The translations under genes and the position numbers were made by a program. A stretch of DNA of 64,000 nucleotides from UBA6115 sp012514225 (GTDB taxonomy: Bacteria > Bacillota > Clostridia > Christensenellales > Aristaeellaceae). The notes beneath the pieces are model-generated. The model did not search any database. It was not told where the DNA came from and saw only the letters and a program-made list of their open reading frames with translations. Positions 1 to 8,386 of the stretch are shown one piece after another; position 1 is the first letter of the stretch; every line of letters starts with the position of its first letter. The stretch lies in assembly GCA_036756425.1 (NCBI GenBank), contig DAIOLC010000004.1, forward strand, positions 39,106-103,105, in the 5' to 3' direction.

Positions 1-2
1 AG

Positions 3-1838
3 CGCGGGGTGCGCAAGTTCGGGAACCTCTTAATGGAGGTCACCGTAATGATGCTGCTGTCCATCTTCATCATCAACCTGCTGCTGAAAAAGCCCGCCTT
101 CGATTCCCTGCTGTTCTCCCTCGCGCTGGCGGTGGGGATGACCCCGCAGCTGCTGCCGGCCATCATCAGCGTGAACCTGGCCCGCGGCGCGCGGGACATG
201 GCCAGGAGCAAGGTCATCGTCAAGAAGCTGTCGGTCATCGAGAATTTCGGCACGATGAGCGTGCTGTGCTCCGACAAGACCGGCACGGTCACCGTCGGCA
301 GGGCGGAGGTGTCCCTGGCGGCCGACGCCGAAGGGCAGCCCTCGGAAACGGCCGCCCTGCTCGCCTGGCTCAACGCCTCCTTCCAGAGCGGCTACCGCAA
401 CCCGGTGGACGAGGCTGTCTTAAGGGGCGTGCCGCGGGACACGTCCGGGTACGTGAAACGGGGCGAGATTCCCTACGATTTCGTCAACAAGCGCTTGAGC
501 GTCCTGCTGTCTTGCCCGGCGTCCTTCCCGCTGGGCGCGGGCGATTTCCTCATCGCCAAGGGCGCGCTGGCCAAAATCCTGGACGCCTGCGGTACGCTGC
601 GGGAGCCCGGGGGCGCCGTCGTGCCCCTGGAGCCGGCGCTGGAAGGCATCCAGGCGCGCTTTGAGCGCCTCAGCGCCCAGGGCCTGCGCGTGCTGGGCCT
701 GGCATACAAGCCCCTCGCCGGGGGAATCGAGGGGGAAACCGGGGAGGAGGGCCTGACCTTCCTGGGCTTCCTGGGCCTTTTCGACCCCCTGAAGCCCGGC
801 ATCCGCGACACCGTCGCCGAGCTGGGGCGCCTGGGCGTGGGGCTGAAAATCATCACCGGGGACAACCGCTTCATCGCCGCCAACATCGCTTCGCAGCTGG
901 GCCTTTCCCCGGAGGGCAGCGTGAACGGCGGGGAGCTGGAGGCCTTGGGTGACGGCGCCCTCGTGGCGCGCGCGGAAAAGGCGCAGCTGTTCTGCGAAAT
1001 CGAGCCCAACCAGAAGGAGCGCATCCTGCTGGCGCTCAAGAAGACCGGCCGGGTCGTGGGCTACATGGGGGACGGCATCAACGACGCCGCCGCCCTGCGC
1101 GCGGCGGACGTGGGCGTTTCCGTCAACACGGCGGCGGACGTGGCCAAGGACGCGGCCAGCATCGTGCTGCTGGAGCAGGACCTGGGCGTGCTCGTCTCCG
1201 GGGTCAAGGCCGGGCGGCACACCTTCGCCAACACGATGAAGTACGTGTTCATGGCGACCTCCGCCAACTTCGGCAACATGTTCTCCATGGCCGGCGCCTC
1301 CCTCTTCCTGCCCTTCCTGCCGCTCAGGCCCACCCAGGTGCTGCTCAACAACCTGCTGACCGACGTGCCGGAGATGCAGATTGCCGCGGACCGGGTGGAC
1401 GAGGCCATGCTGTCGCGCTCCGAGCGCTTCGACATCGGGTTCATCCGGCGCTTCATGCTGGTGTTCGGCACCCTGAGCTCCGTCTTCGACTACCTGACCT
1501 TCGCCCTGCTGATGTGGGTCTTCCGCGCGGACGAGGCCGTTTTCCAGACCGGGTGGTTCACCGAGTCCATCCTCTCCGCCGCGGCCATCGTCTTCGTGAT
1601 GCGCACCCGCCTGCCCTTCTACAAGAGCCGGCCCGGCCGGGGGCTGCTCCTGGCGACGCTGCTGGTCTTCGCCCTCACCCTGGCGCTCCCCTATACGCCG
1701 CTGGCGGGCTTCCTGGGGCTTTCGCCCCTGCCGCCGGCCCTGCTGCTGGCCATCCTGGGCGTGGTCGCGGCCTACCTGCTCTCCGGCGAGGCGCTCAAGC
1801 GGCATTTCTTCCGCCGGGAGGCGCGGCGCACCGCCTGA
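3..1838 (+). CDS. mgtA: Mg2+-importing P-type ATPase (MgtA/MgtB type), 5' truncated by window edge
   Basis: Inner-membrane P-type ATPase that imports Mg2+. The frame is open to the left edge, so the N-terminus, A domain and first helices lie outside the window; about 611 of the roughly 900 residues expected for the family are visible. Seen directly: the fourth-helix motif VGMTPQLLP, the phosphorylation loop CSDKTGT (acceptor Asp codon near 273), the hinge GDGINDAAAL near 1070, and a hydrophobic C-terminal half with the MgtA-like stretch LLNNLLTDVPEMQIAADR. These family-specific motifs separate it from Ca2+ and heavy-metal ATPases. Its promoter and any Mg2+ leader RNA are outside the window. 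The same-strand NTF2-like gene follows after 126 bases. Confidence 0.9.
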   Translation, partial: RGVRKFGNLLMEVTVMMLLSIFIINLLLKKPAFDSLLFSLALAVGMTPQLLPAIISVNLARGARDMARSKVIVKKLSVIENFGTMSVLCSDKTGTVTVGRAEVSLAADAEGQPSETAALLAWLNASFQSGYRNPVDEAVLRGVPRDTSGYVKRGEIPYDFVNKRLSVLLSCPASFPLGAGDFLIAKGALAKILDACGTLREPGGAVVPLEPALEGIQARFERLSAQGLRVLGLAYKPLAGGIEGETGEEGLTFLGFLGLFDPLKPGIRDTVAELGRLGVGLKIITGDNRFIAANIASQLGLSPEGSVNGGELEALGDGALVARAEKAQLFCEIEPNQKERILLALKKTGRVVGYMGDGINDAAALRAADVGVSVNTAADVAKDAASIVLLEQDLGVLVSGVKAGRHTFANTMKYVFMATSANFGNMFSMAGASLFLPFLPLRPTQVLLNNLLTDVPEMQIAADRVDEAMLSRSERFDIGFIRRFMLVFGTLSSVFDYLTFALLMWVFRADEAVFQTGWFTESILSAAAIVFVMRTRLPFYKSRPGRGLLLATLLVFALTLALPYTPLAGFLGLSPLPPALLLAILGVVAAYLLSGEALKRHFFRREARRTA

Positions 1839-1964
1839 GGCCGATACCGGGTACGCAAGGCGCCGCGCCGGGGTATATGTACTGGAGGCTGGCGGGCTTT
1901 GTGCTCTTCCTGTCAGGCGCCGTGCTGCGCGGGCAGGAGCCGCAGCGCGGGAAGGGGGAAAACG

Positions 1965-2345
1965 ATGGATTTGAAAGAGTACTGGCAGTGCCTGGACCGG
2001 GCGGACTGGGACCGCCTGGCGGCCTTTTACCACCCGGAGGCGGTCATCCGCTGGCACAACAGCGATGAGCAGCTGACCCGGGAGGAGTTCGTCCGGGTCA
2101 ACCGGGAGTACCCCCTCGCCTGGAGGGTGCGGCTGGAGCGGACGGAAAAGGCGGGGGAGACGCTCGTCTCCGTCTGCCACGTCTCCTCGCCGGGCAGCGA
2201 GGCCGCCTTCCGCGTGGTCTCCCTGATGCGGCTGTCGGGCGGCCTGGTCATGGAGAACGACGAGTATTGGGGCGACGTCGGCACGGCGCCGGAATGGCGA
2301 CGGGAGATGCGCGTCGGCCGGCCGATTGCGGGGAAACGCGATTGA
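1965..2345 (+). CDS. SnoaL/NTF2-like domain protein
   Basis: A 126-residue cytosolic protein whose opening resembles the SnoaL-like NTF2 fold: an N-terminal helix with YWQCLDRADWDRLAAFYHPEAV, then WHN, and later strands ending in ENDEYWGD. Members are small cone-shaped proteins acting as isomerases, dehydratases or stress proteins, and no substrate can be read from sequence. The ATG at 1965 is chosen because GAAGGGGG precedes it by 6-7 bases; a longer in-frame start at 1899 has no such site. It lies between mgtA and rqcH on the same strand with no obvious functional link. Confidence 0.75.
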   Translation: MDLKEYWQCLDRADWDRLAAFYHPEAVIRWHNSDEQLTREEFVRVNREYPLAWRVRLERTEKAGETLVSVCHVSSPGSEAAFRVVSLMRLSGGLVMENDEYWGDVGTAPEWRREMRVGRPIAGKRD

Positions 2346-2403
2346 GCGCGGGATGGAACCGGCGCTCCGGCCGTCCGGTTGAAAACATTGCAGGGGAGGC
2401 GGG

Positions 2404-4134
2404 ATGGACGGACTGCTGATGGGCTTCCTCGCCCGGGAAATCAACGCCGCGCTTTCGGGCGGGCGGGTGGACCGCGCTACACAGCCGGACCACGACCTGG
2501 TCGTCCTGGGCGTCCGCAACGGCGGGAAGAACCACCGGCTGCTGCTGTGCGCGACGCCGGGATACACCCGGCTGCACCTGAGCGAGAAGGCCTATGAGAA
2601 CCCGACGGAGGCGCCGATGTTCTGCATGCTGCTGCGCAAGCACCTGGCCGGCGGGCGCTTCCTTTCGGCGGAGCAGCTCTTCGGGGACCGGCTGCTGCGC
2701 CTGCGCTTCTCCGCCATGGACGAGATGGGCGACCCGCGGGAAAAGCTGCTGTACTTCGAGGCCATGGGCAAGCACAGCAACCTGAGCCTCGTCCAGGACG
2801 GCGTCATCCTCGATTCCCTGCGCCACGTCACCCTGCAGATGAGCCGGGTCCGGCAGATGCTGCCCGGCCAGCCCTACCTGATGCCGCCCGGGCAGGACAA
2901 GCTGGCGCCGGAGGAGGCGGACAGCGACACGCTGGCCGCGCGGATGGAGGCGGCCGGGGGCCCCCTTTCCCGCTTCCTCGCCGGGAATGTCGCCGGTCTG
3001 GGCGCGGCCAGCGCGGAGGAAGCCGCCTTCCGGGCGGCGGGCCGTCCCGACGCCCTGATTCAGGAGCTGGACATAGAACAAACAGCCTCGGCGCTGGCCC
3101 GCTTTTTCCGGGAACTCCCGGGCATGGCCGCGCCTATGCTGCTGTCGGACGCGGAGGGGACGCCCGCCGCCGCCCTGCCCTTCCCCTTCCTCAGCCTGCC
3201 CGCGGCCCGGCAGTCGCCCCGCCAGACGCTGTCGGAGGCGGTGGAGACGCTGTATTTCGAGCGCGACCTGGCCAACCGCTTTTCCCAGCGCGCCGCCGGG
3301 CTCAAAAAGGCGCTGCGGAACGCGCAGGAGCGCCTGGGGCGCAAGCTGGCGCTGCTGGAGGAGGAAATCCTGACCCAGGAGGAGGCGGAGGAGCTGCGCA
3401 AAAAGGGCGAGCTGCTGACCGCCGGCCTGCACGCCGTCCCCAAGGGGGCGGAAGAGTCGACGCTCCCGGACTATTACACCGGCGGCCAGATTACAGTGGC
3501 GCTGGACAAGGCGCTGACCCCCGCGCAGAACGCCCAGCGCTATTTCACGCGCTACCGCAAGGCGCACACCGCGCGCAAGCTGGCGGGCGAGCAAAAGCAG
3601 AAGGCCCTGGCCGACCTCTCGATGCTGGAGGAGGCGCTGTACTTCCTGGACGCCGCGCAGAGCGCCCGGGAGCTGGCGGAAATCCGCGCGCCCCTGGCCG
3701 AGGCCGGCCTGCTGCGGCGGGAAAGCGGGCAGAAGGGCAAAAAAAAGGAGGCGCCCAGCCGCCCGACGGCCTACCGCTCGCCGGAGGGCTTCCTCATCCG
3801 CGCCGGCCGCAGCGCCGCGCAAAACGAGCAGCTGCTCAAGGCCGCGATGCCCGACGACCTCTGGCTGCACGCCAAGGACGTGCCCGGCTCCCACGTGCTG
3901 GTGTCCGCGCAGGGCAGGCGCGTGCCGGAGGCCACCCTGCGGCTGGCCGCGGGGCTGGCGGCCTTCCACTCCAAGGCCCGCGGGCAAACCACCCGGGTGG
4001 ACTACACGCCCCGCAAAAACGTGCGCAAAACGCCCGGCGGCGCGCCGGGCCAGGTGCACTATACGGGCGAGAAAAGCCTGATGGCCGGGATGAGCGCGCA
4101 GGAGGCAGGGAGCGTGGAGAAGGCGGAGGGGTAG
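2404..4134 (+). CDS. rqcH: Rqc2 homologue RqcH (NFACT family, ribosome quality control)
   Basis: A 576-residue NFACT protein, full length for the family. RqcH binds stalled 50S subunits and recruits tRNA-Ala to add C-terminal alanine tails that mark nascent chains for degradation; older annotations call it fibronectin-binding protein. Seen: the NFACT-N domain at the start (MDGLLMGFLAREI), the Asp-Arg pair D95-R96 in LFGDRLLRL matching the tRNA-recruiting DR of Bacillus RqcH, a Lys/Glu-rich coiled coil around residues 270-410, and a C-terminal NFACT-R domain with DDLWLHAKDVPGSHVL. The ATG follows GGGGAGGCGGG. A strong hairpin at 4219-4246 lies just downstream, before a converging gene. Confidence 0.93.
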   Translation: MDGLLMGFLAREINAALSGGRVDRATQPDHDLVVLGVRNGGKNHRLLLCATPGYTRLHLSEKAYENPTEAPMFCMLLRKHLAGGRFLSAEQLFGDRLLRLRFSAMDEMGDPREKLLYFEAMGKHSNLSLVQDGVILDSLRHVTLQMSRVRQMLPGQPYLMPPGQDKLAPEEADSDTLAARMEAAGGPLSRFLAGNVAGLGAASAEEAAFRAAGRPDALIQELDIEQTASALARFFRELPGMAAPMLLSDAEGTPAAALPFPFLSLPAARQSPRQTLSEAVETLYFERDLANRFSQRAAGLKKALRNAQERLGRKLALLEEEILTQEEAEELRKKGELLTAGLHAVPKGAEESTLPDYYTGGQITVALDKALTPAQNAQRYFTRYRKAHTARKLAGEQKQKALADLSMLEEALYFLDAAQSARELAEIRAPLAEAGLLRRESGQKGKKKEAPSRPTAYRSPEGFLIRAGRSAAQNEQLLKAAMPDDLWLHAKDVPGSHVLVSAQGRRVPEATLRLAAGLAAFHSKARGQTTRVDYTPRKNVRKTPGGAPGQVHYTGEKSLMAGMSAQEAGSVEKAEG

Positions 4135-4140
4135 TGAAGA

Positions 4141-4258
4141 ATGGGGGAGCCCGGGGGATTTCATCCCTTGACCCATTTTTTCAGACTGAACGACTAAATC
4201 ATTATAGTTCTTGGGGGTCCGGGGGCTTCTTTCAAGAAGCCCCCGGCGTCTCCCCTCC
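4141..4258. repeat. Dispersed GC-rich hairpin repeat, copy A, containing a bidirectional terminator
   Basis: The gap between the converging rqcH and DUF4179 genes holds a repeat also seen at 5943-6066 and, in part, at 10688-10868. Shared parts are an ATCCCTTGACCC segment, then TTCTTGGGGG and a G-run/C-run hairpin. The perfect 13-base-pair stem CCGGGGGCTTCTT / AAGAAGCCCCCGG with a 2-base loop spans 4219-4246 and can end transcription from both sides. Confidence 0.7.
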
Positions 4259-4261
4259 GCT

Positions 4262-5362
4262 TCAATCGTTGACCAGCCGCTCGTTCCGGATGGTGAGCGC
4301 GTCCCCGTCCCAGGAGAAGCGGAAGGCGTCCGGGTAGGATTCCGCTGTCATGAACTCGAGGTTCACGCCCATGCGCACGGGCTTTGCGGGGTCCGTGATG
4401 CGCTCGTAGAAGGTTTTTTCGTCGTACTGCGTGTTTTCGATGTAGAATCCCGCGCCGCCGCCGGAGGCGGATTGTTTCAGCGCGTTTTCGCCCTTTTCGT
4501 CCGCCAGGGCGCCGTTCATCCAGCCCCACAGAATCCGGTCGCAGCGCTCGAAGGGCACGCCCGCGTCCACGGTCATCTCCGCCGTCAGGTAGACGCGGAT
4601 GGGCGAGAGCATGAACTCGGTCACCTTCAGGCTGTAGTCCTCAAAGCGGACTTCCGCCGGCGGCTGCAGCCGGACGACGCCCGGCAGGTTTGTCGCGGGG
4701 ATCTCGAAGGACAGTTCGTCGTTCTCAATGCTCTTGCGGCCGCGGATGGGCAGCTGCACCTTCAGCGTATCCGCGGGCTCCAGCTCCGACAGGTCGTACT
4801 GGATCCAGGCCAGGGTTTCCCCGTTCCGGCCGCCCGCGTCAGCGCCGGCCTCGCCCAGGGGGTTCACGTCCTGTCCGTTGACGATGGCCCAGTCCAGGCT
4901 GCTCCAGGACACGCCGTCCTCTTCCGCGGCCGGGAAACTGAAGTTTCCGTTCCAGATGGCCTGCCCGTCAAAGGGCGCCGTGGCGTCCCGCTCCCGGGTG
5001 GAGTGCACCACCCGCAGGTACTTGCCGTCGTACACCGCCTCCGTCACCACCACGTCCACATGCCCGAAGGATGCGCGGGCCACGTCGCGGTTCACCAGGT
5101 CGAAGGCCTCCTTTTGCACGTCGGCGTGCCCCTCGTCCTTGTGCCTGCCCATCAGGTCGAACAGCCCGAAGCCGTCCGTCAGCGCGAAGGCCGCCGCGGT
5201 CAGCAACACCAGCGCCAGCGCGAAAACCAGCGCCAGCGACGTTCTTTTTTTCACGGTTTTTCCCTCCAGTGTGATTTGTTCCTCGATTTTTTGCCGCAGC
5301 GCGGCGTCCGGGGAAAAGCCGGACAGGCGCGCGTTGACGATGGACTCAAAGGTCTTCTTCAT
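4262..5362 (-). CDS. DUF4179 membrane protein, probable anti-sigma factor
   Basis: A 366-residue single-pass membrane protein. The N-terminal cytosolic 38 residues (MKKTFESIVNARLSG...) resemble sigma-binding tails, one hydrophobic segment spans about residues 42-61, and the remaining 300 residues are extracytoplasmic. This layout, with a DUF4179-type ectodomain beginning soon after the helix, is typical of membrane proteins encoded after ECF sigma genes in Clostridia. It overlaps the sigma gene by 17 bases, so the two are translationally coupled. By analogy the tail holds the sigma factor until an envelope signal releases it; the signal is unknown. No canonical zinc anti-sigma HxxxCxxC motif is seen near the N-terminus. 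Confidence 0.8.
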   Translation of the reverse strand: MKKTFESIVNARLSGFSPDAALRQKIEEQITLEGKTVKKRTSLALVFALALVLLTAAAFALTDGFGLFDLMGRHKDEGHADVQKEAFDLVNRDVARASFGHVDVVVTEAVYDGKYLRVVHSTRERDATAPFDGQAIWNGNFSFPAAEEDGVSWSSLDWAIVNGQDVNPLGEAGADAGGRNGETLAWIQYDLSELEPADTLKVQLPIRGRKSIENDELSFEIPATNLPGVVRLQPPAEVRFEDYSLKVTEFMLSPIRVYLTAEMTVDAGVPFERCDRILWGWMNGALADEKGENALKQSASGGGAGFYIENTQYDEKTFYERITDPAKPVRMGVNLEFMTAESYPDAFRFSWDGDALTIRNERLVND

Positions 5363-5873
5363 CGAAATACCACCTTTCCAGCTTGTTTTTCAGGATATTC
5401 CGCGCGCGCCGCAGCCGCGTGGACCAGGTGTTCTCACTTGTTCCGGTCGCCAGGGCGATGTCCCTGACGGACAGCCCCTGGTAGTAGTGCAGCAGGATGG
5501 CCTCCCGGTATTTCAGGGGCAGCGCCATCACCTGGGTGATGACGGTGTCGTCCCCGGGGTCGAAGGGCTCCGAGGGCTCCGGCAGGTCCGACAGCGCGGG
5601 GCTGAACCGCTCGCGCCTGAACCAGGCGCGGCGCCGGATGTCCCGGCAGCAGTTGAGCGCGATGGCCGTCAGCCAGGTCTTTTCGCCGCATTCCCCGCGG
5701 AAGGACGCGCGACGCCGGTGAGCCCTCAGGAAGGTCTCCTGCACGGCGTCCTGCGCCAGGTGCGCGTCCCCCAGTTGAAGGTAGCAAAAGCGCAGCAGCG
5801 CGTTTCCGTGCTCCGCGAACAGGCGGCTGACGTCCGCCGCCCCGGCCCTGTCCGGTACCTGACAAAGCTCCAT
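5346..5873 (-). CDS. ECF (sigma-70 family) RNA polymerase sigma factor
   Basis: A 175-residue group-4 sigma factor. Region 2 lies at about residues 12-80 (LRFCYLQLGDAHLAQDAVQETFLRA, then WLTAIALNCCRDIRRR), and region 4 at about 115-165, with the recognition helix in YYQGLSVRDIALATGTSENTWSTRLRRAR. ATG at 5873 follows GGGAGGCGTGGC. It directs RNA polymerase to a small regulon and is probably controlled by the overlapping membrane protein downstream. The pair lies between dnaN and rqcH, where recF would be expected in a standard dnaA-dnaN-recF order; no functional tie to replication is implied. Confidence 0.92.
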   Translation of the reverse strand: MELCQVPDRAGAADVSRLFAEHGNALLRFCYLQLGDAHLAQDAVQETFLRAHRRRASFRGECGEKTWLTAIALNCCRDIRRRAWFRRERFSPALSDLPEPSEPFDPGDDTVITQVMALPLKYREAILLHYYQGLSVRDIALATGTSENTWSTRLRRARNILKNKLERWYFDEEDL

Positions 5874-5942
5874 GCCACGCCTCCCTTCATCCTTATAGAC
5901 GCGGGGAAACGGGAAAACCGTTCATCGCGGGGAAACAAATGG

Positions 5943-6066
5943 GAGGGAGGGGAACGCCGGGACGCCGCCCCGGGCCCCGCAAGGGGCTTTCAGCCCCCTG
6001 ACCCCTTCTGATTAAAGCTCTTGGGGGCCCGGGGCTTCTTGAAAGATGCCCCCGGCGTTCCTCCCC
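5943..6066. repeat. Dispersed GC-rich hairpin repeat, copy B
   Basis: The same family as 4141-4258. The outer arms GGGGAACGCCGGG (near 5947) and CCCGGCGTTCC (near 6051) are complementary, and inside are CTGACCCC, CTCTTGGGGGCCC and a CGGGGCTTCTT...AGATGCCCCCG hairpin. It occupies the gap between dnaN and the sigma gene. Confidence 0.65.
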
Positions 6067-6070
6067 AATC

Positions 6071-6099
6071 AAAAGGGCCCCCGCAAAGGAAGCCCTTTT
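6071..6099 (-). terminator. Intrinsic terminator of dnaN
   Basis: On the minus strand, 20 bases after the dnaN stop, AAAAGGGC pairs with GCCCTTTT around a 13-base loop and is followed by GATT. It sits directly upstream of repeat copy B in the reading direction of dnaN. Confidence 0.6.
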
Positions 6100-6118
6100 C
6101 ACGCCGGTCCCGTCCCCG

Positions 6119-7231
6119 TCAGTCCGACACGCGCACCGGCAGGATGAGGTAGGTGTACTGGTTGCTGTTCACCGGGCTGACCACGCAGGGGCTGACGTTG
6201 GTGTTGAAGCGCAGGGAGAGGTCCGGCGTCTCGATGTTCTTGATGACGTCGTTGAGGTAGGCGGCGTTGAAGGCGATGCTCAGCGGGCTGCCGTCGAAGT
6301 CGATGGGAATCTGCTCCGTCGCCGTGCCGACCTCCGCGTTGGCGGAGATGGTCAGCGCCTGGTCCTCGATTTTTAGCCGCAGCAGGTTGTTGCTGCCCTC
6401 CCTCGCGATGAGGCTGGCGCGCTGGATGGCCGAGGCCAGCAGCAGCCGGTCCGCCTTCACGGCGGTGGTCCAGGAGGTGGGCAGGATTTGCCGGTAATTG
6501 ATGTACTCGCCCAGGATGAGGGGGGAGTAGACCTTCGTCCTGTCGAACTCCGCCAGCAGGTGGGTCTTCGACAGTGTCAGGGTGATGGGTTGCTCGGAGT
6601 CCGACAGCATCCGGCTGATGTTGCCCACCAGGGCACCGGGCAGGATGTGGGAGAGCAGCTCCCGGCCCTTGGGCATCTCGTGCGCGCAGTAGACCCGCTG
6701 CATGGCCAGGCGGTAGCCGTCCAGGCATACGAAGCGTACCTCGTCGGCGGCGGTTTCCATCAGGCAGCCGGTCAGGATGCGGCGCGTCTCGTCCGTCGCG
6801 ATGGCGAAGATGATGCTCTTGATGGCGTTCTTGAAGCTCTGCTGGCTGATTTGCGTGACGGACTCCGCCTCGATCGGGGCGACGGTGGGATAGTCCTGGG
6901 CGTCGATGAGCACCAGCTCGGTCTTGCTGCCCATGTTCTTGACCATCGCGCGCTTGTTGTCCCGCGTTTCCAGCTCCACGTTGCCTTCCAGGTTGCGGAT
7001 GAGCTCGCTCATCAGCCGTGCCGGCAGCAGGGCGGAGCCGTCCTCCTTCACCGCCGCGGGCACGACGGAGCGGATGGCCACCTCGCCGTCCGTGACGGTC
7101 AGCTGCAGGCCGTCCTCCAGCGTCTCCAGGAAGACCCCGCGCTGGAAATCCTTGGTCTCATGGGCGGTCAGCGCGTAGCTGACCATGCTCATCCCATGCT
7201 TGAAATCGTTGGCGTTGAAGGCAACCTGCAT
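6119..7231 (-). CDS. dnaN: DNA polymerase III beta subunit (sliding clamp)
   Basis: A 370-residue beta clamp, the usual size, made of three similar clamp folds. It forms the ring that tethers polymerase to DNA. Seen: the N-terminal pattern MQVAFNANDFKHGMSMVSYAL, the ILTGCLME motif of domain 2, and the C-terminal tail ending NQYTYLILPVRVSD, which forms part of the partner-binding pocket. ATG at 7231 follows AGGAGGAAAGC. Upstream, where dnaA normally lies, there is only a DnaA-box region and then nagB; downstream, where recF is expected, there is a sigma factor. The gene has therefore separated from its usual neighbours while keeping an origin-like region in front. Confidence 0.97.
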   Translation of the reverse strand: MQVAFNANDFKHGMSMVSYALTAHETKDFQRGVFLETLEDGLQLTVTDGEVAIRSVVPAAVKEDGSALLPARLMSELIRNLEGNVELETRDNKRAMVKNMGSKTELVLIDAQDYPTVAPIEAESVTQISQQSFKNAIKSIIFAIATDETRRILTGCLMETAADEVRFVCLDGYRLAMQRVYCAHEMPKGRELLSHILPGALVGNISRMLSDSEQPITLTLSKTHLLAEFDRTKVYSPLILGEYINYRQILPTSWTTAVKADRLLLASAIQRASLIAREGSNNLLRLKIEDQALTISANAEVGTATEQIPIDFDGSPLSIAFNAAYLNDVIKNIETPDLSLRFNTNVSPCVVSPVNSNQYTYLILPVRVSD

Positions 7232-7288
7232 GCTTTCCTCCTCGGTCCGCGCCGCCCGCCGTCAGGCTGGCAGTACGAATAATGGCAG

Positions 7289-7642
7289 TAGTAGTAGTAG
7301 GGGCTGTGGACGCTGTGGATAAGGGGGGCAAGCCCGGCGCCCGCGGTGAAAATTGTTCCCTGCGCCCTGTTGAAAACCATCCGCCCGCTGTGGACGGGTG
7401 TGGACAGACGGCCCGCGCCGGCGGTTTTCACCCCGCCGGGGTCTCCCGGTGGAGGGTAGGCGGCATGGACACGCTGTCGGGTTTCCGGCGGCCGTGGGCC
7501 AGGCGCCGCGAACCGCCCTGCGCGCGGAAGGGTTCGTCCACACCGCCCGGGGATTGTCGATAAGTTGTCCGCTGACGGTTTTCATCGCCTGGGCAAGCCT
7601 TGCGGGGATTCCCGGGAAAACCGTCCCGGGGCTTGTGCACAG
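7289..7642. other. Candidate replication origin: DnaA boxes, GC-rich spacer and DnaA-trio upstream of dnaN
   Basis: Read on the plus strand: four tandem TAG trinucleotides at 7289-7300, GGGC at 7301-7304, a box-like TGTGGACGC at 7305-7313 abutting a perfect box TGTGGATAA at 7314-7322. On the dnaN strand this reads box, box, GC spacer, CTA repeats, then dnaN, the order of the Bacillus subtilis basal unwinding site. Further box-like sequences: TGTGGACGG 7389-7397, TGTGGACAG 7399-7407, TCGTCCACA 7534-7542, TGTCGATAA 7555-7563 and, weakly, TGTGCACAG 7634-7642. No protein frame over this 420-base gap looks real. No clearly AT-rich unwinding stretch is seen. Confidence 0.75.
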
Positions 7643-7651
7643 GCCCCAGGC

Positions 7652-8371
7652 TTACAGCAGGCTGCCGGCGCCCTTGTCCAGCAGCACCGTGACCGCCGGG
7701 TGCGCGCGCAGGATGGAGGCGGGCAGCCGGGGCGTGATTTCGCCCTGAACCATGCCGCGGACGACCGGCGCCTTGTTTTCCCCCAGGGCGATGAGCAGGA
7801 TGCTCTTCGCGGACATGATGGTGCCGATGCCCATGGACAGCGCGCGGCGGGGCACTTCCTTCTCGCTGGCGAAGAAGCGCTTGTTGGCGTCGATGGTGTC
7901 CTGGGTCAGGGTGACGGCGTTGGTCGGGTAGGTGAACTGCTCCGCCGGCTCGTTGAAGCCGATGTGCCCGTTGTGCCCGATGCCCAGCAGCTGCAGGTCG
8001 ACCCCGCCTGCCAAGCGGATGCTCTCCTCATACCGGGCGCACTCCGCGTCCAGGTCCTTCGCCAGGCCGTTGGGCAGGAAGGACTGCTTGAGGTTCACGT
8101 GGTCGAAGAGGTGGCGCTTCATGAAGGAGATATAGCTCTCCGGATGGCTGGTCGGCAGCCCCGCGTACTCGTCCAGGTTGAAGGTGGTGGCCTTCGAAAA
8201 ATCCAGCACCCCGTCCCGGTGGAGCCGGATGAGTTCCTCATAGGTGGAAATGGGCGTGGAGCCGGTGGCCAGGCCCAGAACGCTGTCCGGCTTGTTGAGA
8301 ACCTGCGCCGCGAAAACCGCCCCGGCCGCGCGCGCGACCTGTGCCTCGTTGTCGAATACGTGAACAACCAT
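7652..8371 (-). CDS. nagB: Glucosamine-6-phosphate deaminase
   Basis: A 239-residue cytosolic enzyme converting glucosamine 6-phosphate to fructose 6-phosphate and ammonia, feeding amino sugars into glycolysis. Seen: LGLATGSTPISTYEELI (phosphate loop), FNLDEYAGL with the catalytic Asp region, and GIGHNGHIGFNEP with the ring-opening His. The length fits the monomeric/short NagB form of Gram-positive bacteria. ATG at 8371 follows AAGGAGG. It stands alone, without nagA, and its promoter region carries a palindrome around the -10. A second, more divergent NagB-fold protein is encoded at 57230-58135. Confidence 0.96.
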   Translation of the reverse strand: MVVHVFDNEAQVARAAGAVFAAQVLNKPDSVLGLATGSTPISTYEELIRLHRDGVLDFSKATTFNLDEYAGLPTSHPESYISFMKRHLFDHVNLKQSFLPNGLAKDLDAECARYEESIRLAGGVDLQLLGIGHNGHIGFNEPAEQFTYPTNAVTLTQDTIDANKRFFASEKEVPRRALSMGIGTIMSAKSILLIALGENKAPVVRGMVQGEITPRLPASILRAHPAVTVLLDKGAGSLL

Positions 8372-8386
8372 CTGTTTGCGCCTCCT

